DNA of 64,000 bases, from NCBI GenBank assembly GCA_027079305.1, contig JALWVU010000070.1, forward strand, positions 39,978-103,977, read 5' to 3'. Origin of the DNA: Aquificaceae bacterium. Lineage in GTDB: Bacteria; Aquificota; Aquificia; Aquificales; Aquificaceae. The notes under the pieces are model-generated. The model did no database searches, had not been told where the DNA came from, and worked only from the letters and a program-made list of their open reading frames with translations. The position numbers and the translations under genes were made by a program. This document shows, piece after piece, positions 25,447-34,167 of this stretch (within the stretch, counting starts at the first letter, position 1; each line of letters begins with the position of its first letter).

Positions 25447-28311
25447 TCAGATCAGTTTGAGGGCCTCCTCCTTTGGCATGGGTCTGGCAAGGTAGAAACC
25501 CTGAACATAGGTGCATCCGAGATCTCGCAGGATTGTGAGCTGTCTTTCGTTCTCCACCCCCTCAGCCACCGTCTCGAGCCCCAATTTTCTTGAAAGGTGT
25601 ATGACCGCCTCCACAACCGCAAGAGTTCTACCGCTCTCGAGCATTCTGTGAACGAACTCCATATCTATCTTCAGGATGTCCACCGGAAGGCTCTCAAGGT
25701 ATGCGAGGGATGAATATCCTGTTCCGAAATCGTCCACCGCCACTTTGACGCCCGTCGAACGGACCTCTTGGAGGAAGCCCCTCGTGTATTCCATGTCTTC
25801 CACGAGCAGTCTCTCCGTTATCTCAAGGACGAGACCCGAACCCGCATCCTTGGCTACCTCCTTCACGAGCTCGACAAAGCCCCTGTCCTTGAAGCTGGCG
25901 GGGGACACGTTGAAGGAAAAGACCACCCTCTTTCCAACCGACAGGATCAGATCCCTTATCTCAAGGAGTATCCTGTTCTCCACTTCCCTTATAAGGCCCG
26001 TTCTCTCGAGTATGTGTATAAAGTCCCTCGGGCTGAGAAGGTTCCCCTCCCTGTCTTTCATCCTGAGGAGGACCTCAAAACCGGCGAGCTCCTTCGTGTC
26101 CGCCCTGTAGTAAGGCTGGAGGAAAAAGGTGAACCTTCCCTCCTCCACCGCGGACTTTATCTCGCTCCTGACCTTCAAGTTCTCCTCGACCATCCTGTTT
26201 ATCTGGGGACTGAAGAACCTGTATGTGTTCTCGCCCTCCCTCTTAGAAAAGGAAAGGGCGCTGAAGGCCTTCTCCATGAGACTATTTATGTCCTTAGCGT
26301 CCTGGGGATAGAGAGAGGCTCCTATGTTAACACCCAGATGAACATTCTGCCCGCCTATCTCTAAAGGCTGAAGCAGTGTGTTCAGAATCTTCTCCGTCAC
26401 CGTGGTTATCTCCCTCTCGGAGACGTTCCTTACAAACAGGGCGAACTCGTCTCCTCCTATCCTGCCCACTATGTCCCTCTCAAAGACAACCTCTCTCAGC
26501 CTTCTGGCCACCTCCTTGAGGACCTCGTCCCCCGCCTTGGTTCCAAAGATCTGATTTATGCCTGCCAGACCGATTATGTCTATAACGTATAGGGCGTGTG
26601 TCTTCTTGCTCTCCCTCTTAAGGGCAAGCTCCGCGGAAGTTATAAAGCCCTGTCTGTTAGGAAGGCCGGTAAGAGGATCCGTATACCTGAGTCTGGCAAG
26701 CTCCTCCTCCAGATACATCTCTGTCGTGACGTCCCTCCCGAGGGAGACGAACCTTATCTCTCCTTCAGATACATTGACCGGGATTATCGTCTGATCGAGG
26801 TAGAAAAGCTCTCCATTCTTCTTCCTGTTTACGAAGATGGCCTGAAAGACGAGGCCCGCCTTTATGGTGTTCCAGAGTCTCCTGTAAAACTTATCGTCAT
26901 GATAGCCCGATTTGAAAACCTTTGGAGTCTTTCCTATAAGCTCTTCAGGCCTGTATCCAGAGATCTTGGAAACCGCCTCGTTAACGTAGAGTATCTTTCC
27001 CCTCTCGTCCGTTATCATCACCCACTCGTGGCCCTTCTCTATGGCCACGTTTACCATACGGAAGAACTTATCCTTTCTTATCCTCTCGAGGGCGTGGGAC
27101 AGGTCCGCCTGGACCTCCTTCAGGAATTCAAGCTCCTCCTCGGTGAACATGTTTGGAGTGTGGGAGTATAGGTTCAGGATCGCCACCGTTTTGCCTTCCA
27201 CCTGAAGGGGTATTGCGCAGGAGGAGAGGAAGTTTCTTTTTAACATCTCTTCCCGCCAGGGCTCCACGTCCGGATTGGTCCTCGTATCTGGGTTGATAAC
27301 TATCCTCCCCTCCCTGAGGGCCCTCCCGGTCGGACCGCTTGCATATTGGGATCCGTCCTCTATCGGTATTCTCAGCTTCTCTACATAACCCTCGTCATGA
27401 CCGCATATGTGAAGGGGCTTGACCAGACCGCTCTTTTCATCTGGAACGCCGACCCAGACCAGCCTGAAGCCCGCCTCCTCCACCATGATACGGCAAACCT
27501 CCCGGAGGAGCACCCACTCGTCGAGGGCGGAGACCATTACATCGTTCACCTTGCTGAGGGCCTTAAAGAGCTTCTCGTATCTGACCCTCTTAGTTATGTT
27601 AAAGAAGACCACGAATCCTGCAGGTCTGTTATTCCAAATAACAGTTTTGGTATACACAAAAACATACTTTATGGTGCCTTCTTTGGTTTTTACGGAAAAC
27701 TCGTTGTATACCCTCTCGAACTGCTCTCCACTTAGCCTCTTCCTTGCGACCTCTTTAACTATTTCCGCATTTTCGGGAGCTACAACCTCGTGGATGGCCA
27801 TCCTACAGAGTTCTTCCCTCGAGTATCCCAGAATCAGCTGTGCAGCCTTGTTCGCATAAACTATCTTTTCCTGGTAGATTATCAAGCCCACTTCGGGATT
27901 TGTGTCTATGGCACTGAAGACCTCGTAATACTCCATGTCCTTGGAAATGTCCTCTATTACTCCCACCACCTCTATTTCGTTGTTATCAAGAACCTTTATT
28001 AAGCTGACCGTGTCTCTGATGTAGATGTAATCTCCCTTCTTTCTCCTGAATTTGTAAATTCTGCTCATAAATTCTTTACCTTCCAAAAGTTGCTCACACC
28101 CGAGGTAAACCCTCTCCCTGTCCTCCGGATGGACGTTCTCAAACCACCAGTTGGGATTCTTTCTTATCTCTTCGGGTTTCCATCCGGTAATTTTCTCTAT
28201 CCAGGAGTTCAGGAACTCGATGTTTTTGAATAAAACCTTCCCTCCCTCTATACTCGCTTTAGCTTTGTAGAGCGCTATTGGGAACTTGATTATGAGATCT
28301 TCTATTCCCAT
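25447..28311 (-). CDS. PAS-PAS-GAF-PAS-GGDEF-EAL cyclic di-GMP protein
   Basis: 954 residues, soluble. Order: PAS (about 1-120), PAS (125-240), GAF (about 250-400), PAS (410-525), GGDEF (about 535-700) and EAL (710-954). The cyclase motif GGDEF is intact, but the inhibitory RxxD five residues before it reads FERD. The phosphodiesterase domain has EVLLR, DDFGTGYSSLAYL and KIDMEFV, so it may be active. It probably links an internal redox or ligand signal to c-di-GMP turnover. TATAAT ends 8 bases before the ATG. The PilZ protein at 58202 is a possible downstream receptor. Confidence 0.94.
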   Translation of the reverse strand: MGIEDLIIKFPIALYKAKASIEGGKVLFKNIEFLNSWIEKITGWKPEEIRKNPNWWFENVHPEDRERVYLGCEQLLEGKEFMSRIYKFRRKKGDYIYIRDTVSLIKVLDNNEIEVVGVIEDISKDMEYYEVFSAIDTNPEVGLIIYQEKIVYANKAAQLILGYSREELCRMAIHEVVAPENAEIVKEVARKRLSGEQFERVYNEFSVKTKEGTIKYVFVYTKTVIWNNRPAGFVVFFNITKRVRYEKLFKALSKVNDVMVSALDEWVLLREVCRIMVEEAGFRLVWVGVPDEKSGLVKPLHICGHDEGYVEKLRIPIEDGSQYASGPTGRALREGRIVINPDTRTNPDVEPWREEMLKRNFLSSCAIPLQVEGKTVAILNLYSHTPNMFTEEELEFLKEVQADLSHALERIRKDKFFRMVNVAIEKGHEWVMITDERGKILYVNEAVSKISGYRPEELIGKTPKVFKSGYHDDKFYRRLWNTIKAGLVFQAIFVNRKKNGELFYLDQTIIPVNVSEGEIRFVSLGRDVTTEMYLEEELARLRYTDPLTGLPNRQGFITSAELALKRESKKTHALYVIDIIGLAGINQIFGTKAGDEVLKEVARRLREVVFERDIVGRIGGDEFALFVRNVSEREITTVTEKILNTLLQPLEIGGQNVHLGVNIGASLYPQDAKDINSLMEKAFSALSFSKREGENTYRFFSPQINRMVEENLKVRSEIKSAVEEGRFTFFLQPYYRADTKELAGFEVLLRMKDREGNLLSPRDFIHILERTGLIREVENRILLEIRDLILSVGKRVVFSFNVSPASFKDRGFVELVKEVAKDAGSGLVLEITERLLVEDMEYTRGFLQEVRSTGVKVAVDDFGTGYSSLAYLESLPVDILKIDMEFVHRMLESGRTLAVVEAVIHLSRKLGLETVAEGVENERQLTILRDLGCTYVQGFYLARPMPKEEALKLI

Positions 28312-28319
28312 GTGGATTA

Positions 28320-28325
28320 ATTATA
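28320..28325 (-). promoter_or_regulatory. -10 of GGDEF-EAL gene
   Basis: TATAAT on the - strand, 8 bases before the ATG; a TATAGT on the + strand overlaps it (28322-28327) and could serve the transpeptidase gene. Confidence 0.5.
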
Positions 28326-28353
28326 GTTCCTTGATGTAAAATCATTCACCGGC

Positions 28354-29553
28354 ATGAGGGGGATGTTAGCCTTTCTGTTGACCATAAGCCTGGCTTTGGG
28401 AGGGCATCCGGAGGACCTTGAGAGGGGAAACCTGATCAAAGCTTTCGAGCGCTTTGTAAAGGGCAAGGCTACCGAATACGATCTCTACCTCATAAAGAGC
28501 ATAGCGGACTTTATAAATAAAGAGCCTCCCGAGCACATCAGGCTATTCACGGAAGGCCTACTCGCTGAGAAAAGGGGAGATTACGACAGGGCTCTTGAGA
28601 AATACGTAAGATCCATAGAGATAAAGCCCGACTACAACCCCTCCTACTTCAGGTTCAACGCAGTGATAAGAAAAACCAAAAATCCAGAGTTGTTTAGGAA
28701 GAAGCTGACCAGCATAGTTAGGAAGAGGTTTGCCCAGCCTCCCCCTGTGATAGTAGAGAATCCGGAGGGGAAATACATATTCCTCGTAGAGAAGATGTCC
28801 CAGTATCTGCTCGTATACAGGGGGAAGAAGCTGGAGGCCCTGTATCCGGTTACCACCGGTAAGGACTGGGAGGACAAGTGGAGGGAAGGGGACAAGAGAA
28901 CTCCGGAGGGAATCTATTACTTTACGAAGTTCATACCGCCCGAAAGGCTCCCTAAAATGTACGGGGGCATAGCGGTGGTCCTCAACTACCCCAATCCGGT
29001 GGACAGACTCCTCGGGAAGGGAGGGAGCGGTATATGGCTCCACGGGAGCGATGAGGAGGACAGGAACAACATACCCTTCAGCACGAGAGGATGTGTGGTG
29101 GCCGGGAATGCGGACCTGAGGGAGATAGTCAAGAGAATAAGGATAGACAACACTCTGATAGCTATATACAAAGAGATTCCCTCCAAGATAGAACTCGACG
29201 ACGTTAAGGCCTTCCTCAAAAGCTGGGAGGAAAGCTGGGAGAAGAAGGATATAAAAAAATACCTCTCCCACTACTCCGGGAAGTTCACCTGGAAGAGGGG
29301 AGGCTTTAGGGAGTGGGAACGCTACAAGAGGAGGGTTATCCTGAATAAAAAGAACATAGAGGTTGAGATAAAGGATCTGACGCTCCTCGCCTTCAGGAGA
29401 GGACTTTCGAAGGGGGTGGAGTATTACGTGGCTGAGTTCTACCAGGTATACAGATCCGACAGCTACTCCGACAGGGGTTTGAAGAGGTTGTATATAATAA
29501 AGGACGGGGATAGATTAAAGATACTGAGAGAAGAGTTCGAAAGGGAGGGTTGA
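28354..29553 (+). CDS. YkuD L,D-transpeptidase
   Basis: 399 residues. Signal peptide (1-17), a short helical repeat region with a TPR-like unit (RGDYDRALEKYVRSIEIKPDYNPSYF), then the YkuD domain (about 145-280) with the catalytic HGSDEEDRN...STRGCVV (His and Cys nucleophile). A C-terminal NTF2/SnoaL-like domain (about 285-399, SWEKKDIKKYLSHYSGKFTW) follows, as in other Gram-negative YkuD proteins. It cross-links peptidoglycan or anchors proteins to it in the periplasm. One base separates it from the OmpA-like gene. Confidence 0.92.
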   Translation: MRGMLAFLLTISLALGGHPEDLERGNLIKAFERFVKGKATEYDLYLIKSIADFINKEPPEHIRLFTEGLLAEKRGDYDRALEKYVRSIEIKPDYNPSYFRFNAVIRKTKNPELFRKKLTSIVRKRFAQPPPVIVENPEGKYIFLVEKMSQYLLVYRGKKLEALYPVTTGKDWEDKWREGDKRTPEGIYYFTKFIPPERLPKMYGGIAVVLNYPNPVDRLLGKGGSGIWLHGSDEEDRNNIPFSTRGCVVAGNADLREIVKRIRIDNTLIAIYKEIPSKIELDDVKAFLKSWEESWEKKDIKKYLSHYSGKFTWKRGGFREWERYKRRVILNKKNIEVEIKDLTLLAFRRGLSKGVEYYVAEFYQVYRSDSYSDRGLKRLYIIKDGDRLKILREEFEREG

Positions 29554-29554
29554 G

Positions 29555-30364
29555 ATGTGGGTCTTTATACTGCTTTTAACTTCTCTGTCTTTCGGCGTGT
29601 GTCCCGGGACTCTTAACGTGGCCTTAGAGATGTCCTCTGAGACCGTGGATAAGGTTGGAAAGACCTTCCGAAGGGCGGATGTATTCGTCTTCATACCGGT
29701 GGAGAAGAAGCTCATAAAGAAGGAGGTGAACATCCTTGAAAGCGAGCACGAGATTCAGAAGGTAGGGAATCACCTCTTTCACATAGATGTTTCGGTTAAG
29801 AACAAGACCAGCGTCGTTTCCGAGGATGCAGTTCTGGAACAACCCGTAGGTGAAGGTTCGGACATAGAGGGCAGGATAGAGGCAAAGAGGGTGATCTCGA
29901 GGATGCCCTTCATCTTCGAACCCATTAGCCTATACCCGACCGACATAAGGCCGGGGAAGATAATAATAAAACTGCCCACGATAAAGCCCGGTGAGGAGCT
30001 CGAGCTTTCCTACACGGTCAGAGGTGAGGCAGGCAAGCCGGTTGTGAAAAGCTCTAAAAGGATCGAGGTAGAGAATGACGAGCGACTCTACATGCTTGTG
30101 GCCAAATACTCCATACTCTTTGGATATGGGAAAACGGATACCGAGGATGTCAACCTCCAGAACCTAAGAGAGGTGGTGGAGGGTTTCAAGATGGCTGGTC
30201 TAAAACCTATAGTCAAGATAGTTGGTGTCGCGGACGGGAAAACGGTGAACATAGAAAGGAACAGGGAGGTGGCCAAGGAGAGGGCCCGCTTCGTTGCGAA
30301 GGAGCTTCTTGGAGATAACTTTGCCTGCTACATAAGGAGGGCATACGCGGAAGGCGTAAGGTGA
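29555..30364 (+). CDS. Periplasmic protein with OmpA-like C-terminal domain
   Basis: 269 residues. Signal peptide (1-14), a beta-rich middle domain (about 20-165) with an Ig-like end (PGEELELSYTVRG), and a C-terminal part (about 190-269) where IVGVADGKTVNIERNREVAKERARFVAKELLG matches the OmpA/MotB peptidoglycan-binding pattern. It is immediately downstream of the L,D-transpeptidase, fitting a cell-wall role. The middle domain is not recognised. Confidence 0.7.
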   Translation: MWVFILLLTSLSFGVCPGTLNVALEMSSETVDKVGKTFRRADVFVFIPVEKKLIKKEVNILESEHEIQKVGNHLFHIDVSVKNKTSVVSEDAVLEQPVGEGSDIEGRIEAKRVISRMPFIFEPISLYPTDIRPGKIIIKLPTIKPGEELELSYTVRGEAGKPVVKSSKRIEVENDERLYMLVAKYSILFGYGKTDTEDVNLQNLREVVEGFKMAGLKPIVKIVGVADGKTVNIERNREVAKERARFVAKELLGDNFACYIRRAYAEGVR

Positions 30365-30368
30365 GCTG

Positions 30369-30374
30369 TAAAAT
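30369..30374 (+). promoter_or_regulatory. -10-like TAAAAT, leaderless position
   Basis: TGTAAAAT ends 8 bases before the ATG at 30383; no GGAGG upstream. Confidence 0.4.
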
Positions 30375-30382
30375 AGAACCCC

Positions 30383-31174
30383 ATGGAGGAGTTTTACACC
30401 CTAAGGGAACCCTTGAAGGGATACGACATAAAGTTCGGCACGGTTCCAGTAGTTAAGATAAAGGTCCCTTCCATACAGAGGGAGCTGTCCGACAGCCTCG
30501 TCAGGAGGTTAATGGCATCGATAGATAAGGTTGGCTTTGTTGAACCTGTCCTGCTCGTGGAGTCCGAAGAGGGATACGAGGTTATCAACGGCCAGCACAG
30601 GGTAGAGGCGGCAAAGCTCCTCGGTCTGAAAGAGGTTCTGGGGATAGTTCTCCCGAGGGAGCTTAAGAACTACATAATCAGTCTCAATGTGGAAAAGGCT
30701 CCAAACCTCAAGGACAAGTCCCACCAGGCCTACGAGATCTTCACCGAGCACCTGAAAAAGAGTCCGGATATGGAGGAAACCGAGCTCGAGCTTATGGTGG
30801 AAGAACCTTACTACATAACTGTGGGCTTTGTAATAGACAGACTGCAAGACAAGAGGTTCCCCGGCTACGCCTTTGAGAAGGTTCTAAAAAAGGCGGACAG
30901 CTTCCTGAACCTACCTCTTTCGGAAGCCCAGAAGGAGAGGGAGAAAAGGGCGCACCTTCTCCTGGAGGCTAAGGATGTTCTTAACAGGAGATACGAGGAG
31001 CTCCAGCTTCAGAACGCTTTACAGAAGGAAGCGATAGTGGTGAGAGCTTTCCAGAACGTTTACGGCAAGAGGGTTAGAACCGTTGAGGATGACTTCTACA
31101 CCGTCTTCGAAAAGCTCATGGAGGAGATACCGAAGGTCAGCCTCGGTGAGGAGTATGATACAATCTTAGGTTGA
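30383..31174 (+). CDS. ParB/sulfiredoxin-fold nuclease-like protein
   Basis: 263 residues. The N-terminal half has the ParB/Srx core (LVRRLMASIDKVGFVEPVLLVESEEGYEVINGQHRVEAAKLLG), including the GQHR nucleotide-binding motif. The C-terminal half is helical and charged without the ParB DNA-binding helix-turn-helix. It is therefore a ParB-N-domain protein of unknown role, not a chromosome partition ParB. Its stop overlaps the start of the next small gene (TGATG). Confidence 0.75.
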   Translation: MEEFYTLREPLKGYDIKFGTVPVVKIKVPSIQRELSDSLVRRLMASIDKVGFVEPVLLVESEEGYEVINGQHRVEAAKLLGLKEVLGIVLPRELKNYIISLNVEKAPNLKDKSHQAYEIFTEHLKKSPDMEETELELMVEEPYYITVGFVIDRLQDKRFPGYAFEKVLKKADSFLNLPLSEAQKEREKRAHLLLEAKDVLNRRYEELQLQNALQKEAIVVRAFQNVYGKRVRTVEDDFYTVFEKLMEEIPKVSLGEEYDTILG

Positions 31175-31506
31175 TGGTCGGAGCTGTTAGAAGTCTTATC
31201 TCCATTCTGCTCGTGTCCCTCCTTTTGAGTGGAGTATCCCTTACCAAAGTGGTATGCATACACCTCGATACGAAGATCGCTCATGTGGAAGCGGTGGAGG
31301 TCCTCGATCAGGGTGACGAGATCCACCTGGGGATGGATAGTTTTATTCCCACTGAAAGTGGAAAGATAAAGATAGCCTTGAACTCGGAGCTTAATTCCCA
31401 GAAGCGGAACTTTGAATATAAAGTGAAGAATACAAGAAAACCGCCTTACATACAACACTTCTGGAGACAACCCAATCTCCTCAGAAGTGTCCGTCTGATC
31501 ACCTGA
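31174..31506 (+). CDS. Hypothetical secreted protein ahead of metal efflux operon
   Basis: 110 residues with an N-terminal hydrophobic segment (about 6-24) that looks like a signal peptide or anchor. The rest is small, basic at the C terminus, with single Cys near residue 29. No family recognised. Start ATG overlaps the previous stop (TGATG), and the cusC-like gene follows after 46 bases, so it may belong to the metal efflux transcript. Confidence 0.55.
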   Translation: MVGAVRSLISILLVSLLLSGVSLTKVVCIHLDTKIAHVEAVEVLDQGDEIHLGMDSFIPTESGKIKIALNSELNSQKRNFEYKVKNTRKPPYIQHFWRQPNLLRSVRLIT

Positions 31507-31552
31507 TACCTATCCTTTCTCCCGGCCTCAAAACCCAAAGGGAGGTAACAGT

Positions 31553-32728
31553 ATGCTCATTTTGCTTTTACTGATTTCGAGCCTGAGCTTCGGAATAGGC
31601 ATAGAGGAGGCGATGAGGACCGCTTTGGAGAAAAGCCCTCAGATAAAGGCCCTCGAAGAGGAAGTAAAGGTGTTCGAAGGCAGGGAGAGATCCGCGGTAG
31701 CCTTCCCCAACCCGGAGGTCAGGATAGAAAGCGGATTTCTAACAAACGATAGGGACGGAAAACCCAAGGGGAGGGCTCTATACCTAATCGAGTTCAACCA
31801 GCCCATACCTCTCTGGAACGTCAGGGGAAAGAGTAGAAACGTGGTCCTTAAAGAAAGGGAATCCTTTGAAAATGCGGTAGAAGCCCGCAAAAGAGAGATT
31901 CTCGCCGAGGTTTACAGAAGCTTCTACACCTCCCTATACCTCAAGGAGGTAGCGGATATATGGAAGGAAAACTACGACACCGCCAAAGAGGTGGAAGAGT
32001 TTGTAAAAAAAGCCTACGACCTCGGGGAGGTTACCCTGCTCGAGCTTCTCAGGGCGAGAAGGGAAAAGGATCTGGCAAGAGTCCGCTACAGCGTTGCCCT
32101 TTCAAATTACAGGGCAAGTCTCAGAGAGCTCTCGAGGCTTATAGGCGTTGAGGTGAAGGATGTAGAAGGTGAGCTGAGAAGCTATCCCTCCCTTGAAAAT
32201 CTGGATCTGGAGAGCCTACCCACAGTCCTTTCCATAAAGAGGAACATAGAAAGTGTGGAAAGGCGGATAGAGCTTGAGAGAGCCCTCGCCAGACCTCAGC
32301 TCAGCGCAGGCTTCGTGGTGGAAGATGCGGACGGAGACTATTACGGCTTCCGGGGATCGATAACCTTAGATCTTCCCCTCTTTTACAGGAGGCAGGGAGA
32401 GATACTTCAGAACGTAGCTCTCAAGAGGGCTCTTAAACGACAGCTGGAGGCGGAGCTTCTTAGAGTCAGGAACAGACTGGAGTCTGTAAGGATAAGGATA
32501 GAAACCCTCGAAGAGGAACTCAGGAAGCTGGAGGAAGAGGTCATACCGAGAGCGCGTGAGGAGCTTGCCCTTGCTATAAAGAGCTATACCACCAGGGTTA
32601 TAACACTTCTGGAGCTTTCCGATGTGAGGAGAAGATACTACGAGCTTTTAATAGACAGAGCGGATCTGATTCTGAGTATACATGAGACCTACTCCGAGTT
32701 CATAGAGATAGGAGGTTGGAAAAAATGA
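31553..32728 (+). CDS. TolC-family channel of heavy-metal efflux (CusC/CzcC type)
   Basis: 391 residues: signal peptide (1-13) and two OEP repeats with conserved AFPNPEVRIESG near the N terminus, typical of CzcC/CusC. GGGAGGTAACAG gives a strong ribosome site. It forms the outer-membrane exit duct for the RND pump encoded by the next genes; its stop overlaps the adaptor start (ATGA). Confidence 0.9.
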   Translation: MLILLLLISSLSFGIGIEEAMRTALEKSPQIKALEEEVKVFEGRERSAVAFPNPEVRIESGFLTNDRDGKPKGRALYLIEFNQPIPLWNVRGKSRNVVLKERESFENAVEARKREILAEVYRSFYTSLYLKEVADIWKENYDTAKEVEEFVKKAYDLGEVTLLELLRARREKDLARVRYSVALSNYRASLRELSRLIGVEVKDVEGELRSYPSLENLDLESLPTVLSIKRNIESVERRIELERALARPQLSAGFVVEDADGDYYGFRGSITLDLPLFYRRQGEILQNVALKRALKRQLEAELLRVRNRLESVRIRIETLEEELRKLEEEVIPRAREELALAIKSYTTRVITLLELSDVRRRYYELLIDRADLILSIHETYSEFIEIGGWKK

Positions 32729-33831
32729 GGAAATTTTTTCTTTTGATCACCCTGGCTGGATTTGCATTTGCGGGAGAAGGCCACGAACATGAGAAGGAAA
32801 AAGAGCACGGACACGGAGAAAAGGAAAAGATCCACATGACCGAATCTCAGATCAGGGAGCTGGGTATAAAGCTCTACACGATCAAAAAAGAGCCTTCTGG
32901 AAAGGTCCTCAAGATACCCGCGGAGGTTGAAGAGAATCCCCTCCTGAACTACTCCATATACAGCCCTGCGGAAGGGATAGTGCGCAGGCTCTACGTGAAA
33001 GAAGGTGATTACGTAAAGAAGGATTCCCCTCTCGCGGAGATATACTCCCCCCAGCTTGCGGATCTAATAGGGGAGGTCCAGATGGCCAAGGTAAGGATGG
33101 AGAGCGCGGAGAAAGTGTTCAAAAGAGACAGAGAGCTTTACTCCCAAAAGGTTATCCCCTACACACGTTTCTACAACTCCATGGTGGAGTACGAGAGAGC
33201 TAAGGGAGAGTATGAGGCGCTTTTGGAAAAGCTGAGGAGCTACGGTGAGGTGAAGGGCTACAACCTTATGCTCAGGTCTCCCGGAAGCGGATACGTGGTT
33301 TCCCAAAGGGTCGCCCTTGGAGACAGCGTTGGACTCGACAGCCTGCTTTTCAAGATACACTCTCACGAAATTCTCTGGGTATACGGATGGGTGGATGAGA
33401 AGTCCGCCTTTGAGCTGAGAGAAGGTATGAGGGCGCAGGTCGTAGGCTCCGAGAACAGCCTTCCCTGCAGGATCGATTACATAGGGCATGAGGTAGACAG
33501 AAAGACGAGGAGAGTTAAGGTGAGGTGCATCACGAAGAACAAAGAGCACCTTCTAAAGCCCGGTATGTTCGTTAGCCTGGTGGTAAAAACGGGTGGGAGA
33601 CCCGCCATACTCGTTCCCAAGAGTGCGGTTCAGGAGATAGAAGGTGAGAAGGTCGTTTTCGTCAAAACGGAGGACGGCTTTGAGCCGAGGGAGATAAAGG
33701 TTCTAAAGGAGCTGGACGGATACTACGTGGTATCCGAAGGACTGAAAGAGGGTGAGAAGGTAGCTGTGAGCGGAACCGTCTTTCTAAAGACCAAGCTCGT
33801 GGGAGTTGAAGAGGGCGGTCATGCTCACTGA
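32725..33831 (+). CDS. RND metal-efflux periplasmic adaptor (CusB/CzcB type)
   Basis: 368 residues. Signal peptide (1-18), then a His/Glu-rich segment (GEGHEHEKEKEHGHGEKEK) likely to bind metal, a lipoyl domain (SPAEGIVRRLYVKEGDYVKK), alpha hairpin, beta barrel, and membrane-proximal domain; it ends EEGGHAH, another His cluster. The ATG at 32725 is favoured by GGAGG nine bases upstream and ATGA overlap. It should pass periplasmic metal ions to the pump; the metal (Cu, Ag, Zn, Co, Ni or Cd) is not determined by sequence here. Confidence 0.93.
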   Translation: MRKFFLLITLAGFAFAGEGHEHEKEKEHGHGEKEKIHMTESQIRELGIKLYTIKKEPSGKVLKIPAEVEENPLLNYSIYSPAEGIVRRLYVKEGDYVKKDSPLAEIYSPQLADLIGEVQMAKVRMESAEKVFKRDRELYSQKVIPYTRFYNSMVEYERAKGEYEALLEKLRSYGEVKGYNLMLRSPGSGYVVSQRVALGDSVGLDSLLFKIHSHEILWVYGWVDEKSAFELREGMRAQVVGSENSLPCRIDYIGHEVDRKTRRVKVRCITKNKEHLLKPGMFVSLVVKTGGRPAILVPKSAVQEIEGEKVVFVKTEDGFEPREIKVLKELDGYYVVSEGLKEGEKVAVSGTVFLKTKLVGVEEGGHAH

Positions 33832-33962
33832 TTGGAAGCCTTCGTTTCTCTCCTGTCGAGATAGTAAGCTATTGCTCCAAGTATCAAATAGGCAACGAGC
33901 AGTATCGCTCCTCCCCCAAGTACCATCCAGACGAGAAAATCCCAGCTCTCCCTACTCTCCAT
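33825..33962 (-). CDS. 45-residue single-span membrane protein
   Basis: Starts MESRESWDFLVWMVLGGG and ends DRRETKASNQ, with one hydrophobic span (about 9-34) and a basic C-terminal flank. It overlaps the end of the 63-residue membrane gene by 11 bases and the convergent cusB-like stop by 7. Size, order and topology match the 35-residue protein at 12385-12492. Unknown function. Confidence 0.65.
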   Translation of the reverse strand: MESRESWDFLVWMVLGGGAILLVAYLILGAIAYYLDRRETKASNQ

Positions 33963-34143
33963 ACAGATATAGTATAGCTCCCAATATCACGAAAGCTACG
34001 CCCACGAAAAAGAGCTTGGAAAGGGTTTCCTTAGGAATGCCCGAAGATATGCTCAATATTAAGGAACCTACCATAACTCCTACACCAAGGTTCCGAAAGG
34101 TTTCTCCAAAGAACTTGCTCAGCTTTTTGAGCTTATTCACCAC
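33952..34143 (-). CDS. 63-residue two-span membrane protein
   Basis: Starts with GTG-GTG then NKLKKLSKFFGETF, has two hydrophobic helices (about 18-35 and 43-61) separated by SSGIPKETLSK, and ends YLYGE. On the opposite strand the same DNA encodes only a low-complexity frame, so this strand is the coding one. It lies in the 336-base gap between the adaptor and pump genes, antisense to the efflux transcript. It resembles the 64-residue protein at 12489-12683 in length, spans and the SG turn. Confidence 0.72.
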   Translation of the reverse strand: MVNKLKKLSKFFGETFRNLGVGVMVGSLILSISSGIPKETLSKLFFVGVAFVILGAILYLYGE

Positions 34144-34167
34144 CCCTATTCTATCAGGAGGTAGGAG

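Noticed and set aside
30383..31174. Chromosome partition protein ParB
   Set aside because: The DNA-binding helix-turn-helix and dimerisation parts are missing and no parA is adjacent.
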